Assembly: GCA_030374805.1 (NCBI GenBank)
Contig: JARGSG010000003.1
Location: forward strand, 225,390-289,389
Length of the DNA: 64,000 bases
Direction: 5' to 3'
Origin: Gracilaria gracilis
Taxonomy: Eukaryota; Rhodophyta; Florideophyceae; Gracilariales; Gracilariaceae
Every line of letters starts with the position of its first letter. Position 1 is the first letter of the stretch. The position numbers were made by a program, and so were the translations under genes. Under the pieces are notes generated by a model. It ran no database searches, had not been told where the DNA came from, and saw only the letters and a list, made by a program, of their open reading frames with translations. Below, one piece after another: positions 23,486 to 34,671 of the stretch.

Positions 23486-24682
23486 CTAAGAACGTTTGCC
23501 ACCGAAGAAGGCCTTGACGCGACTCGTTTTGTTTGAATCATTTCCGCGATCGCCTGTGACGATGGCTTTAATCACAGATGTCGGTGGAAGCTGTGGTTGA
23601 ATGTCTGGATCAAAACTGTGGGAACGACGGTTTGCTAATGATGCTGCTCCAGACTGCTCAGGATGCTCACCCTCTGTGAGCATTCCTTTTCGTTCCCAGA
23701 ACTGACTAAGACGGCTTCTAACGAAGTCATAGAACGGGTGCGACTGCATCCTTTCTTTGTACAAGGGAGAGAGTCTGTCCAAGTTTTGAGCCCGAGTTTC
23801 GAGCGTTCTCATCGACCATCTACAAATTGTTCTAGCTCCCCAATTGACTAGAGCCATGGGAACAAAAGCCAGATGTGGATTGACATTATACAGAAACCGG
23901 GCTTTTGTTACACCGGGACTTTTAGGGAAAAGCACGAAACCGGAAGTGTATATGTCTGCCCTTACGGTTCTGGACAGAGTTCTGGCCTCCGGAACCTTTT
24001 CCTTCATAGGGTGAGAGTCATCGATAGATTTGGTGACTACTACCACACTGTCGTCCTCATCAAGAGCATCAACGGCAAATGCGTATACGGCAACATCGCG
24101 AGCATACAGAGGCCACGGAGCAAATACGGTTATATATGCCGCGCGACGTAGTGGAGTCGGATTCTTAATTTCAAGCCTTCTTGCGGAAGTAACATACCAG
24201 AAAAGACGTTCGTAAAGGTCAGCCTCGTAGATCAAGGCGGCAACGTTTTGAAGGGGGGCGTGAATTTCCCCCTCGATGAGAATGGAGTGTGAACTGGTGT
24301 TAGGCTCGTTTCGGTACCAAACCTTTGTTTGGGCTCCATCATACGAGATCGTCCATCCATCACGATGTTCTGTGCTTAATCGTTCACGCAAGTTTTCGAG
24401 CTGTGAGCATTCTGAAGCTATGCGGACGTACAGTGGATTGGATAATGTGCTTTGTATTTCTTCTACAAGTGGTTGTGATTCCGATGATGGAGAAGATTGT
24501 AGTGCTTCAACGTCAGCGAGTAAGGTTGATAATATACGGGAAGCTCGCAGCAGCTTATCCATTTGGTAAAGCTTTTTAATCTCTTCAAGACGGCTGTATA
24601 GAGTCTCACGAATAGGGAGCTTGGTGGAGTCCTTAGCTTTCGTTTCCATCGGTTGTTTCTCAACTGAATCTGAAGAAGCCAT
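23486..24682 (-). CDS. START-domain lipid-transfer-like protein
   Basis: A 398-residue protein. Residues about 105-310 form a START/SRPBCC-type lipid-binding domain. It begins with WTISYDGAQTKVWYRNE and has the HAPLQNVAALIYEADLYERLFWYV helix near 145-165. A SRT.RADIYTSGFVLFP strand pair and a long C-terminal helix (near 270-300) complete the fold. The N-terminal part is Gln/Ser-rich and predicted helical, and the C-terminal 80 residues are basic and disordered-looking. No transmembrane segment or signal peptide. The ligand is unknown; family members carry sterols, phospholipids or ceramide. The gene ends only 33 bp from the convergent RFTS-bromodomain gene, so the 3' UTRs must overlap. Confidence 0.85.
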   Translation of the reverse strand: MASSDSVEKQPMETKAKDSTKLPIRETLYSRLEEIKKLYQMDKLLRASRILSTLLADVEALQSSPSSESQPLVEEIQSTLSNPLYVRIASECSQLENLRERLSTEHRDGWTISYDGAQTKVWYRNEPNTSSHSILIEGEIHAPLQNVAALIYEADLYERLFWYVTSARRLEIKNPTPLRRAAYITVFAPWPLYARDVAVYAFAVDALDEDDSVVVVTKSIDDSHPMKEKVPEARTLSRTVRADIYTSGFVLFPKSPGVTKARFLYNVNPHLAFVPMALVNWGARTICRWSMRTLETRAQNLDRLSPLYKERMQSHPFYDFVRSRLSQFWERKGMLTEGEHPEQSGAASLANRRSHSFDPDIQPQLPPTSVIKAIVTGDRGNDSNKTSRVKAFFGGKRS

Positions 24683-25327
24683 GTTAGGTATGGGTCTTTT
24701 GTCAATGCGAGATCAGTATTCTGATGCGCCACTTGATGTCACCGGCCAGCTCGTTGACGAAGGATGCGAGTATATCTGAACCGTATCTAGCCCCTCTCCA
24801 AAACCGAAGACCGTGTTTGTTGTAATGACTTGGTGCGAATTGGTGCACTCTGCGAAGCAGCTTACGAGTGAGTATACAGATATATGCGAGCAGGGTTTGA
24901 CGGGCTTATTCTAACAGACGAAGCGTGAAAGAAACACAGCCGAACTAGACGGAGCCTAATGCAAAACATGCGCTCTCCCACTTTCGACAGGAAGCTCTGG
25001 CATCGTCACCTGGCCCGTTTTGATGTCGTTGTAGGTTTGACAAGTTGCACGAACGTGTACATAGCCAGAGAGCATCCATTCCATTCCAATGCACGGTTTA
25101 TGTACGATGGGTAAAAACCCCGAAGTGATCATGCCGGAAACAACGAAGCGAAACGGCGCATGGTCGGCGCATGTGCGTCAAGTCGAGCTGGTCAGACGGG
25201 GTGCGCAGGTTTTGAAAGACTTGGGTAAGATGACAGCGCATGCATCGGCAGCTTTAGGGGCTCGTAAACATGTGATCTGCAAAGTTGGTTGAAGAGTATT
25301 ACTCCTACGGAACACTGTGCTGGAGTG
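24683..25327. other. Intergenic region, no gene recognised
   Basis: About 645 bp; no supported ORF or repeat. Confidence 0.5.
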
Positions 25328-26071
25328 CTAGCCGAAAAGGCGGGAAAAGAAGCTCTTGTTTGTTTTTGACTGTTTGCGCTGCAGCTCATCAATGTACTTC
25401 TTCGCTACAAGTACTTGCACGCTTTTCAAGTTGGCCATACTATACTCACCAAACACGCTTGTTGTACCATCAGGCATCCGACACCTTGACGAGGCTGCGT
25501 TAGCTTTCATTACGTGCTTTGCCGGGTTCATTGGGATACACAACAGGGCTGCACCGAATCGCACTGCGTAGTCATAGAAATCATAGAGTACAAGATCTGT
25601 TGGAAGTGCAAAGCGTACTTGATCGGCCTCAATGGAGAAGACAAACATAGCTTTCTCATTTGTGGCTTCTCGATAATCATCGCGAGCCAGGAAGCCGTAG
25701 GCCGTATAGCCACCGAAGAAGATATCTGTTTCAGTTTGACCGAGCAACAAGGAAGGCACTCCGCCAAGCTGTAACTGTGCATCGAAGAAGGACTCATTAG
25801 AAAAGCCATGGACCTCGGAGGAATAAACGGAAGCCAATTGGTAGCCTTCCAGCATCGTCCCTCGTACTATGCTCGCTATGGTTGACGGCGGAAGAAGGAA
25901 GCCAGGCGTTCGATCGTGCGTGTCATCTTTGGAGGAGGTATCAACGGTTTGCTCAGGGGTGGCACACGCACGGACTGGAGGTGCAGCAAATAGCGTGCTG
26001 GGGAAGGAGGTAGCCCTGGGAACAAGTGCGAGGTGCGGGCGACGAATGGGGCTGCAGCTGACGAACGCCAT
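25328..26071 (-). CDS. TLDc-domain protein, probably plastid-targeted
   Basis: A 247-residue protein with a TLDc-like domain from about 68 to 235. The conserved order is present: LEGYQLASVYSSEVHGFSNESFFDAQ, then VPSLLLGQTETDIFFGGYTAYGF, then KAMFVFSIE, and a late VFGEYSMANLKSVQV strand. Residues 1-40 are rich in Ser, Pro, Arg and Ala without acidic residues, which fits a plastid transit peptide. TLDc proteins are linked to oxidative-stress resistance and V-ATPase binding in other eukaryotes. A plastid form would be unusual, and both the targeting and the function here are inferred. Divergent from the UPF1 gene. Confidence 0.72.
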   Translation of the reverse strand: MAFVSCSPIRRPHLALVPRATSFPSTLFAAPPVRACATPEQTVDTSSKDDTHDRTPGFLLPPSTIASIVRGTMLEGYQLASVYSSEVHGFSNESFFDAQLQLGGVPSLLLGQTETDIFFGGYTAYGFLARDDYREATNEKAMFVFSIEADQVRFALPTDLVLYDFYDYAVRFGAALLCIPMNPAKHVMKANAASSRCRMPDGTTSVFGEYSMANLKSVQVLVAKKYIDELQRKQSKTNKSFFSRLFG

Positions 26072-26529
26072 GGCGTAGTGGACGGGGCGTGAAGCAGGTG
26101 GCGCGATGGGGGCGGAGTGATGGCCAAGTCAAGCGCCGTGGTGCCGATTGGAGCGCAAGTTGGTCGACAGAGCTGCAAGTGGCTCACTCTCAGTGGCGCG
26201 GACGCGTCGTGTCGAGGCATTCGAACGAGGCATTCAGGCATTGTGAAATCAAGCGCTTTCGCTGTAGCTACCAAGGGTACGCAACGAGCGCGCTTCCATA
26301 AAAGTTTCCGAATTTTTAGACGGCGCCACGAATCGTGCAAGCCGCCCGCCGACCGTGGCCACTGCGCGCAGTTGCGGAGGAGTGTCCGAGACCGAGTCCA
26401 TTCTACCGCTGTAGAGCAAATCCAGCGCCGCCCCCTCCCTCACCATTCCTCTAACAATCCAACACGCTTTCCGTACCGGCTGTCATTCCGTCGCCGGCCG
26501 GAGTCGTTGCTGCCGCTCTCGACCACGAT
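26072..26529. promoter_or_regulatory. Divergent promoter region, TLDc protein / UPF1
   Basis: 458 bp GC-rich spacer between head-to-head genes. A CCAATC-type box (reverse) lies near 26147-26153. No TATA box seen. Confidence 0.35.
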
Positions 26530-29520
26530 ATGGCCGAAAAATGTGACCTCTCTTTCCTCAACGAAGACGACGATGTGCTCGATGTGCGACATACTCCGAA
26601 ACAGCTTCACGCGCTAGAATCTTCCGTGCGAGGTGTCGCTGCCGCGCTCGGTGACCTCGACTTCGAGGAGGAGGTCGACGATGAGGACGCCATCGCTGAC
26701 GAGGAGCTGCCTGAGCACGCCTGTGCATACTGTGGCATTCACGACCCCGCCTGCGTCGTGCATGATAAGGTTGACAATCGTTGGTATTGCAATGGACGCG
26801 GCAAGCTCCCAGGCAGTCATATCATTACCCATCTCGTGCGCTCTCGCCATAAAGAGGTCAGCTTGCACAAGGATTCCCCTCTAGGCGACACTGTACTGGA
26901 ATGCTATAATTGCTGCACTACAAATGTATTTCTTCTGGGCTTTGTTCCTGCCCAGGGGGATTCTGTCGTTGTCTTGCTCTGCCGCGAGCCCTGTTTGCAT
27001 GCAAAAGGACTTGAGGACATGAACTGGGAACTAGATGCATGGCAACCGCTCATTGTTGACGGTCAGTTTCTCCCATGGTTAGTCCGTGTTCCTTCTGAGA
27101 AGGAGATGGCCCGATCACGCCAAATTACTGTCGCTGAGGCCAACAAGCTTGAAGAGCTCTGGAAAACTGATCCGAAAGCCGCTTTAGAAGACATATCGAA
27201 GCCCAGCAACATTGAAGAACTCCCTCGCGCACAACTTCGATATGAAGATGGCTATCACTTCCAACGCATCTTCGGCGCCCTTGTGAAAGCCGAGTCAGAA
27301 AATGATCGCAGAATGAAGGAGGAACAAAGCAGATCGAATATTACTGTGCGATGGGATATTAGCCTTAACAAGCGTCGTGTTGCCAATTTCATTATCCCGC
27401 AGATGTCTGACGGTGACATTCGCATCATGCACGGAGACGAAATACGACTAACAAATCCCTCGCTTAAATGGGAATGTATTGGCATGGTCAAGGGCTTCAC
27501 TACAGACGAAGAAGTAGCCTTGGAGCTCAGAAGTGGCCGCTCCTCCTCTCGTGCGCCGACCGAAACTACTACAGGGTTTCGCGTTGAGATTGTTTGGAAG
27601 TCAACTTCGTTTGATCGCATGACTGCTGCACTTCGTCAATTCGCAGTTGACGAGACTTCTGTTTCAGGGTATTTGTTCCATCGCATCCTTGGACATGAAG
27701 TCCACCCACAAGTGGTGAAAACGTCTAACATTCCTGACAGCCTCAATGCCCCGAAGCTACCTCCGCTGAATGACTCACAGAAAATTGCTGTACGCTCTGT
27801 GCTTGAGGCCCCTCTCTCACTAATTCAGGGGCCCCCTGGTACGGGGAAGACCGTGACGTCTGCTACAATTGTTTACCATTTAACGAAGCAAGTCAAGGGC
27901 AAGATACTAGTATGCGCACCGAGTAACATTGCTGTGGATCAATTGAGCGAAAAGATCGCGTTGACTGGCCTGAAAGTCGTGCGCGTTGTGGCGAAATCCC
28001 GAGAAGCGCTTGCGTCAGCAGTGGAGCACTTGTCGCTCCACTACCAGGTTCGTCATGTTGATGATCGTGAAGAATCCGAATTGAACAAGCTCATGAAATT
28101 GCGCGATGAAACTGGTGAACTGAGTGATAAGGATGATCGCCGACTGAGGTCTCTGAAGAGGGCAACTGAGCGCGAACTTCTAGATGCCGCTGACGTAATT
28201 TGCACTACATGCACATCTGCGGGAGACCCAAGACTGAACTCCCTTCGCTTCCGTTCGGTCTTGATTGATGAAGCTACTCAAGCATCAGAACCAGAGACGT
28301 TAATCCCAATTGTGCACGGATGCAAGCAGCTTGTCTTTGTCGGAGATCATTGCCAGCTTGGACCAGTCATCACTGAAAAGAGGGCTGCGGCAGCTGGCCT
28401 GGGGCAGTCTATGTTTGAACGACTTGTTGCTCTTGGTGTGAGGCCTATTCGCCTTCAGGTGCAATACCGTATGCATCCTTTCTTATCAGCTTTTCCGTCC
28501 GTAACGTTTTACGAGGGAACCCTGCAGAACGGTGTTTCTGCGGAAGATCGCAAATCTTCACTCGCCGAGTTTCCTTGGATTGATTCTTCTCGTCCAATGA
28601 TATTCTGGTCACAGACTGGCCCCGAGGAAGTTTCGGCTTCTGGAACTAGTTACCTGAATCGGGTTGAGGCTGCCGCTGTGGAGAAGGCGGTGACCCACTT
28701 GCTCAAAGCAGGGGTTGCAGCAGATCAAATTGGCGTGATTACGCCGTATGAAGGACAACGTGCATATGTGGTTTCACACTTTGCCCGCATGGGTCCGCTG
28801 CGACAAGAGTTATATCGAGATGTTGAAGTTGCTTCCGTCGATGCGTTTCAGGGTCGCGAGAAGGCGTACATAATCCTGTCATGCGTACGTTCTAACGAGC
28901 ATCAAGGAATCGGGTTTCTTGCCGACCCACGACGCCTGAATGTGGCTCTGACTCGCGCACGTCTGGGAAATGTCATCATTGGAAATCCAAAGGTTCTGTC
29001 TCGACAATCATTGTGGGCCGCCCTCCTGTTGCATTATCGCGATAAGGGTGTTCTCGTTGAAGGACCATTGACGAACTTGAAACCGTGTGTAGTTTCTATT
29101 CCGCGTCCTCGCCGACGTCAAAATGGAGAGTTTGCGCGTTATACCCCGGTGCCACCTGGTCCGACTTCGATGTCAAGCACGAGCCTTGACCCAGAATTTC
29201 ACCCACCGTCGTCTGTTGACCGCGTTCGCAATGGCTCCATGGTATCTGGAAATGGAGGCCCTGGTCTGATTGGGGATGGGAGACTTGGAGGATCGGTGGT
29301 GAATTCGATGATGCAGAGCTCTCGAGTTCCGCTGCCGCAGATGCCTTTCGGGATGATGGGGTCTCTGTTTGCTCCGCCCCATACATTGTCCTTGTCTCAG
29401 AGCACTCCGTTCCAGTCCAGTGCGGTTGACCAGGGCACCTCGACTCTGGGACTAAGCTCTGTGGATCGACGTGGGGCGCCGTCCAATGACTATTCGTATC
29501 AGGCTCCAGGATGGAAGTAA
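26530..29520 (+). CDS. UPF1: RNA helicase UPF1, nonsense-mediated decay factor
   Basis: A 996-residue UPF1/RENT1 homologue, intronless. The N-terminal CH domain (about 60-170) starts [15 protein letters not shown] and holds the Cys/His zinc ligands through ECYNCC and the REPC segment; it binds UPF2. The SF1 helicase core follows with Walker A GPPGTGKT at 434-441, DEAT Walker B (near 579), and downstream motifs [32 protein letters not shown] and [11 protein letters not shown]1 binds mRNA and drives decay of transcripts with premature stops. The C-terminal tail (about 860-996) is Ser/Pro/Gly-rich with a few SQ/TQ sites, as in other UPF1 proteins, and is the likely phosphorylated region. Confidence 0.97.
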   Translation: MAEKCDLSFLNEDDDVLDVRHTPKQLHALESSVRGVAAALGDLDFEEEVDDEDAIADEELPEHACAYCGIHDPACVVHDKVDNRWYCNGRGKLPGSHIITHLVRSRHKEVSLHKDSPLGDTVLECYNCCTTNVFLLGFVPAQGDSVVVLLCREPCLHAKGLEDMNWELDAWQPLIVDGQFLPWLVRVPSEKEMARSRQITVAEANKLEELWKTDPKAALEDISKPSNIEELPRAQLRYEDGYHFQRIFGALVKAESENDRRMKEEQSRSNITVRWDISLNKRRVANFIIPQMSDGDIRIMHGDEIRLTNPSLKWECIGMVKGFTTDEEVALELRSGRSSSRAPTETTTGFRVEIVWKSTSFDRMTAALRQFAVDETSVSGYLFHRILGHEVHPQVVKTSNIPDSLNAPKLPPLNDSQKIAVRSVLEAPLSLIQGPPGTGKTVTSATIVYHLTKQVKGKILVCAPSNIAVDQLSEKIALTGLKVVRVVAKSREALASAVEHLSLHYQVRHVDDREESELNKLMKLRDETGELSDKDDRRLRSLKRATERELLDAADVICTTCTSAGDPRLNSLRFRSVLIDEATQASEPETLIPIVHGCKQLVFVGDHCQLGPVITEKRAAAAGLGQSMFERLVALGVRPIRLQVQYRMHPFLSAFPSVTFYEGTLQNGVSAEDRKSSLAEFPWIDSSRPMIFWSQTGPEEVSASGTSYLNRVEAAAVEKAVTHLLKAGVAADQIGVITPYEGQRAYVVSHFARMGPLRQELYRDVEVASVDAFQGREKAYIILSCVRSNEHQGIGFLADPRRLNVALTRARLGNVIIGNPKVLSRQSLWAALLLHYRDKGVLVEGPLTNLKPCVVSIPRPRRRQNGEFARYTPVPPGPTSMSSTSLDPEFHPPSSVDRVRNGSMVSGNGGPGLIGDGRLGGSVVNSMMQSSRVPLPQMPFGMMGSLFAPPHTLSLSQSTPFQSSAVDQGTSTLGLSSVDRRGAPSNDYSYQAPGWK

Positions 29521-30877
29521 GACATAACCTGAGTGCGTTTAAGAAAGCCTGAACTATATGCTACATGTTTCGGAGCATGCGGCACAGCCGAGCAGTTTGT
29601 GTCTACTTCAAGAGGCGTGAGATATGATCTCTAATGTGATGTTGGAACTCGAGATCTACAATAATGTGTGCTCATAGAGTTGAAACATTTGTTTTCTAAG
29701 CTGATACCTTACGAGCGAACTAGCAAGCAATGCTGCGATAAGTTTGCTGTGGAGTTTACTGACGTTTCTGGGCGTTGAACATGAAGCTCAAGTTGCGGTG
29801 TTGTTACATTTGTGCAGCGTGAAAGTGGGTTGGTGGGTTGGGAAGTGCGACACGATGATGGGTCTGTGCGCTGTTGGGGAAAAAGAAAGAATGAGGAGCA
29901 GGAAGAAGCACGGATTGAGGAGGTTTGTGTCAAAGCGGTACGTTGATGAACATGGACTTGAGCGCTGCATGAAATGATATGGCGCTTTGGCTACATCTGG
30001 AGACGCGCGAATGTGCGGAACACAGCCGGCGTTGTTATGGCTCAGTAATGGATGGAGTATGGGGTAGATGGGAGGTCATGTGGATGGATGCGGTTTGTTT
30101 AGGTTCGAGGGCATCGCGGGTGCTGAAGAACTTGGGGGATACGATGTTTTACGTTGAAGGCTAAGTCTTTGAGCCGATGGTAAACGAAATGCGACTGTGC
30201 TGTTACGCAAGCCGCTGAGGAGTTTGACGAATAGCCTGAGTTCAACTTGTTCTGACACGAGGATGGCAGCCAGGAGGTAGTTGCACTGTCGGCAGGCAGC
30301 GTTGTAAGCTGGCTGCAAGCATGTGAGGCTGGCACCTACGGACGAGAGCAGTGGCGCCCCGCGCTGCACCGAAGAGCACAAAGGGGCCGCCGCCGTCGGC
30401 GGCCGTTTCTGTTTTGGCGCGTTTTGAGCGGCTCGACGCTGCGGGCGCGCGCCAGCCAGCTGTGCGTGTGCGTGGCACGTACAAAGCACACGCGTGTGTG
30501 TGTACGCTGCACTGCGTGTATCTACGTAGGCACGCCGGCGAGGCGACGGCGATCTCGCGGAGGCTTTTCTGCCGACAAGCCTGTTGTGCTCCTTCAAGGA
30601 TTGAGCCTCCGGTTCGGTAGGTGGCGTTTTCGCGTGCCAGCTTGCTGTGTTTTTTGCTGTGCGCCGCTCGGTGGCTGCCTGCCGGTGGAGCTGCCCCTGT
30701 TGCGCTTTGAGAGCGCCCTTTTCACGGGGGGACGGTCTTTGGCGAGCGACCCGCCTGCCTGCGTCTGTGCGCCCGACGCAGTGTGCGTTTCGTGTGCGTT
30801 TCGTGTGCGTTTTGTGTGCGTTTGACGCTCGTTTGCGCTGCGTTTTTTGTGCTTTTTGCTTTCACCTAATCTGCGCG
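29521..30877. other. Intergenic region and GC/TG-rich leader of the PRPP synthetase gene
   Basis: About 1.36 kb. Overlapping ORFs on both strands near 30076-30825 arise from GC-rich, stop-poor sequence. A 10-11-bp tandem repeat of GTGTGCGTTT units occupies about 30782-30824, just upstream of the start codon. No gene supported. Confidence 0.45.
30782..30824. repeat. Tandem GTGTGCGTTTC repeat in a gene leader
   Basis: About four imperfect 10-11-bp units, 54 bp before the ATG of the PRPP synthetase gene. It is probably in the 5' UTR. Confidence 0.75.
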
Positions 30878-31990
30878 ATGACAGTAGAGGTACAGAAGAG
30901 CGAAGAGGGCGCTCAGGTGCCGCTTGAATCTGATCAGCCGTATCTTTTCGGCAGTGCCAACGGCAGTGGCTCGCTCAGTACCACCAATTTAATGGAGTTG
31001 GATAAGGCTCTCAACTATGAGATTCGCGTCGTGTCAGGCAACGCAAACACCGAACTGGCCAAGGAGATTGCAAACCATCTCAAGGTTCGCATGACGCACG
31101 CGGTGGTGTCGCGCTTCTCTGACGGAGAGACGCGCGTGGCGATTGAAGATAATGTGAGGGGAAAGGATGTGTTCATAGTGCAGCCTACTTCTCCACCTGT
31201 GAACGATCATCTGATGGAGTTGTTGGTGCTTATCGATACTCTCAAACGAGCGTCTGCTAAGCGAATCACCGCCGTTATGCCGTACTATGGATACAGTCGT
31301 CAGGATCGTAAGCATGCTCCGCGGGTGCCCATCACCGCTCGACTTGTGGCGGACTTGCTTCAAACTGCTGGCGCACATCGTGTGCTGGCGTTTGAGCTGC
31401 ACGCCGGACAGATTCAGGGATTCTTTAACATACCGGTGGATCATATGTTTGCACTTCCAGTGTTTGTGAACTACTTGAAGAACTCGGACTTGTTTAAGAG
31501 CAGCAAGGGTTATGAGGATATTGTGGTGGTTTCACCGGACGCAGGCGGTATGGAGCGTGCTCGATTGCTGGCAAAGGGGTTGGATACGGCGCTGGCGATC
31601 ATTGATAAGAGACGTTCAGCGCCGAATGTGGCTCACGTTGTGCATGTGATTGGGGAGGTGGAGAACCGACATTGTATAATTGTGGACGACATGGTGGATA
31701 CGGCGGGAACTCTCACCAAGGCGGCAGACGCGTTGAAGGAGAAGGGCGCTAAGAGTGTACGCGCTTGCTGTATACACGCGGTGCTTTCGGGACCCGCTGT
31801 GGAACGCATTCAAAAGTCGTGCATCGAAGAGCTGGTGATTACGAATTCGATTGCGCTGAGCAAGGAGAAGATGGACGCTTTGCCGTGCATCACGAGATTG
31901 TCTATCGGCACGCTGATGGCGGAGACAATCAGTCGCGTGCACCGCGAGGAATCGGTGTCGACGCTGTTCGGAACTATGTCGCAGGGGTAG
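30878..31990 (+). CDS. Ribose-phosphate pyrophosphokinase (PRPP synthetase)
   Basis: A 370-residue PRPP synthetase. It transfers pyrophosphate from ATP to ribose 5-phosphate, feeding purine, pyrimidine, His and Trp synthesis. After a 45-residue N-terminal extension the class I fold starts with VVSGNANTELAKEIANHL. The RFSDGE motif and the flexible-loop region RQDRKHAPRVPITARLVADL follow. PDAGGMERARLLAKGLD is next, and the PRPP-binding loop IIVDDMVDTAGTL closes the catalytic core. The ATG at 30878 is chosen over the open frame upstream because that region is low-complexity Cys/Arg-rich and repetitive. No clear transit peptide. Confidence 0.95.
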   Translation: MTVEVQKSEEGAQVPLESDQPYLFGSANGSGSLSTTNLMELDKALNYEIRVVSGNANTELAKEIANHLKVRMTHAVVSRFSDGETRVAIEDNVRGKDVFIVQPTSPPVNDHLMELLVLIDTLKRASAKRITAVMPYYGYSRQDRKHAPRVPITARLVADLLQTAGAHRVLAFELHAGQIQGFFNIPVDHMFALPVFVNYLKNSDLFKSSKGYEDIVVVSPDAGGMERARLLAKGLDTALAIIDKRRSAPNVAHVVHVIGEVENRHCIIVDDMVDTAGTLTKAADALKEKGAKSVRACCIHAVLSGPAVERIQKSCIEELVITNSIALSKEKMDALPCITRLSIGTLMAETISRVHREESVSTLFGTMSQG

Positions 31991-32062
31991 ACCTGGTCAC
32001 TGCAAGCGCGAGGCAAGCATCTAGCGTAGCATGGGATCGTTTTTGCTAGTGTTTTGTTGTTG

Positions 32063-32103
<41 letters not shown>

Positions 32104-32747
32104 CCAGCGCCAGTAGACAAGTTTTGAGTGAGTTGAATCTGCGACAGGGGTGTGGGGTGCATCGCGCGGCGTGTGCACACTGTGCACTGCACAGGATGGC
32201 GCAACTAATCGTGTTAGGGTTGTGCGTACGTGTTCAATGAACACTGTTCATTTGTGCGCTTGTTCGTGCCGTTGGCGCCACTCATTGGCGCGCGCGTTAT
32301 GCATAAATTTGCAGCCTCCAATAACGACGCGCTCGCCGTCGTTCATTGGCGGCTACAAACAGGCAGAGGGCCGACAGTGAGCTGTAAGCAGCGGCGCCGC
32401 TTCCTCTCGACCAACTTTGGCGCAGCCTGTGGCTGCGTGCGCTGTGAGCGCGATCACATTTGATGTGTACCGTCGGTACATTGCGCAAGGCTCGTTTGCG
32501 CCGCATGTTGAGCTGCTAGTCGTCGCGGAGTCGTCTTTGCGGAGTGCATTCGAAGGCGTTGTCCATGTACACTCACTTTTTTCCCATAACCCCCGACATG
32601 ATCACCGATGAATGTTGTCCCGCTTGTCATCGCCCGCTGTTCGCTTCTCGCCGTTCCCAACCTACTAAAGCTGCCTCCACTGCCTACGGAGCACACGACT
32701 GAACGCGAGACGACCATAGACAATTAACCTTGCGCCTATCATCCGAT
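31991..32747. other. Intergenic and promoter region with (TTG)n
   Basis: About 757 bp. A (TTG)n microsatellite occupies about 32053-32102. Further on there are GTGCACACTGTGCACTGCAC-like palindromic runs near 32173-32192 and ATTGGCG motifs near 32285 and 32346, possible CCAAT boxes of the next gene. Confidence 0.45.
32053..32102. repeat. (TTG)n microsatellite
   Basis: About sixteen TTG triplets with one ATTG interruption, directly 3' of the PRPP synthetase gene. Confidence 0.9.
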
Positions 32748-34595
32748 ATGCAGCCACTTCCGGCTTCTCACACTCTGCCATGTTTCTCGCCGGCTGTGCC
32801 GTTGGCGCGAGCGCCACCGCGTTTGCTGCACCGGCGCACCAAGTCGCGATACACGCTCATGAGCGTCCCGACGCCGTCGCCGCGTCTTCGCCACTTTCTG
32901 CAGAGCGCGTCGGAAGGAAACGCTCTCCAATCGTTGCAGCGCGCCGACACACTTTACGAGCGAATGAAGAGTAAGTCCACCACATATTCACCGCCGCACA
33001 TCGTGCGCACGGACAGTCGAACCGTCATTGAACGCGGCCAAACCCTCACGTACGACATCATCGTCGCGGGCGGCACGCTGGGCATTCTTCACGCTGTGGC
33101 GCTCGCGAGACGCGGGTGGCGCGTCGCTGTCGTGGAGCGAGGCCCGCTGGTCGGGCGCGCACAGGAGTGGAACACGTCGCGTTCGGAGATGAGTGCGCTT
33201 CTGAAGGAGGGCGTTTTGACTCCTGAAGAGTTGGAAAGCGTTATTGTCACCGAAGTTGAACAGCCGGGTCGGATACAGTTTGCCACTCGCTCGAATCATG
33301 ACGAAGCTCTTCGCGTCCCGAATGTACTCAACGTGGGCGTGGCCCCTGACGTGCTTCTTCGCCTTGCTAGAGACACTTTTGAGGAGCTTGGAGGTGTTGT
33401 TTATGAGTTTGCTAGCGTTAAGAGCGTTGTTGTTGGTGATGATGCTGCGCTTGTTACGCTTCGCAAGCAGAATTCTCAGGGAATCAAAGGAGCGCTTGGT
33501 GCTGGTGGCACGGGGTTGCCTGGAACTGATTCAGATGAAGTTATCACCTTGAGTTCTAGATTGCTTATTGATGCCATGGGTTCGTTCTCCCCCATCGCTC
33601 AACAGGCCAGGAATGGAAGGAAGCCTGACGGTGTTTGTATTGTAGTTGGAAGCTGCATGAGCGGACCTTGGAACGACAAAGGTGCCTTGGATTTGATCTA
33701 TTCTTCTCAACCCATTAATCAACGGAGAAGCACGCAATACTTCTGGGAAGCTTTTCCTGTACAGCGAGAATCCGATGCTCGAACAACCTACATGTTCGCG
33801 TACGGTCCTTGTGATGAACGACGCCACAGCCTTACGGAAACTCTGGAAGACTATCTTCAGGAACTTCCAAAGTATCAGGGAATTGATGTGAACGACATGA
33901 AAGTGAAGAGGGTTTTGTTTGGTGCTTTTCCATCCTTTTACAAGAGCAGTCCTGCCAAAGTCACGTGGGATCGCATCATCCCTGTAGGTGATGCTGCCGG
34001 GTTGCAATCACCTATCAGCTTTGGGGGGTTTGGATGTTGTCTGAGACATCTTACAAGAATTACAAATGCCCTTGATGATGCTCTTCAGCTTAGAGATGAC
34101 TCATTGCTCACTCGTGAGAATCTGCAAAATGTTTTGTGGTATTCGCCTTCTTTATCAGTAACGGGGTTGTTCAATCGTGCTATGTCAGTACAGCCGGGAC
34201 AGAAAACTGCCGGACCACTACTCGATGAGTACGGTATAAACGAAGTGTTATGGTCGAACATGAAAGCAATGGAGTTTCTCGGTGAGAAGGTGCAGCTGCC
34301 GTTTCTCCGCGATGTCGTCGGGGCAAGAGGCTTGTTGAATACTATCCTGGTTATGGCGGTCAGAAGACCAGACTTGGCGTTTAATGTCGTTTTCTTCCTA
34401 GGTTTGAAAGAGTTGGTAGGATGGAGTCGTCACTTCTTCGCGCTTCTTGGCTATGCAGCAGTGTTCCCAGTCATGGAGTTGTTCCAACGTGCTTCCAAGA
34501 GGACCAACATTCTCAATGTCAAACAACAGTTTTGGCTCGATCGCGCCGTGGATGGAGTAAAGTATGGTAGCGGGGCGGATTATGAGCAGGAATAG
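32748..34595 (+). CDS. cruP: CruP-like FAD-dependent lycopene cyclase paralogue, plastid
   Basis: A 615-residue flavoprotein. Residues 1-60 are rich in Arg, Pro and Ser and look like a transit peptide. A Rossmann FAD-binding segment follows (YDIIVAGGTLGILHAVALAR, about 102-121) with VVERG. The signature EWNTSRSEM (140-148) then LLKEGVLTPEELESVIVTE is typical of CruA/CruP proteins. A second FAD motif, VGDAAGLQSPISFGGFG, lies near 421-437. CruP is a paralogue of lycopene cyclase CruA, conserved in oxygenic phototrophs and linked to limiting carotenoid epoxide build-up under stress. The reaction is not settled, so no cyclase activity is claimed. It ends 76 bp from the convergent nucleoporin gene. 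Confidence 0.82.
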   Translation: MQPLPASHTLPCFSPAVPLARAPPRLLHRRTKSRYTLMSVPTPSPRLRHFLQSASEGNALQSLQRADTLYERMKSKSTTYSPPHIVRTDSRTVIERGQTLTYDIIVAGGTLGILHAVALARRGWRVAVVERGPLVGRAQEWNTSRSEMSALLKEGVLTPEELESVIVTEVEQPGRIQFATRSNHDEALRVPNVLNVGVAPDVLLRLARDTFEELGGVVYEFASVKSVVVGDDAALVTLRKQNSQGIKGALGAGGTGLPGTDSDEVITLSSRLLIDAMGSFSPIAQQARNGRKPDGVCIVVGSCMSGPWNDKGALDLIYSSQPINQRRSTQYFWEAFPVQRESDARTTYMFAYGPCDERRHSLTETLEDYLQELPKYQGIDVNDMKVKRVLFGAFPSFYKSSPAKVTWDRIIPVGDAAGLQSPISFGGFGCCLRHLTRITNALDDALQLRDDSLLTRENLQNVLWYSPSLSVTGLFNRAMSVQPGQKTAGPLLDEYGINEVLWSNMKAMEFLGEKVQLPFLRDVVGARGLLNTILVMAVRRPDLAFNVVFFLGLKELVGWSRHFFALLGYAAVFPVMELFQRASKRTNILNVKQQFWLDRAVDGVKYGSGADYEQE

Positions 34596-34671
34596 TCATG
34601 TGAACGATAATGACCCTGTACAAATACTGTGCTTAGACGAGTAAAACCCTTTCATTTACCCTTTCTTTTCT

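Noticed and set aside
30076..30597. 173-codon minus-strand ORF in GC-rich leader DNA
   Set aside because: Stop-poor sequence open in several frames on both strands; Arg/Ala/Pro low complexity.
30647..30877. 77-codon extension of PRPP synthetase
   Set aside because: Translated tandem repeats (GTGTGCGTTT) rich in Cys, Arg and Phe; not homologous to the family.
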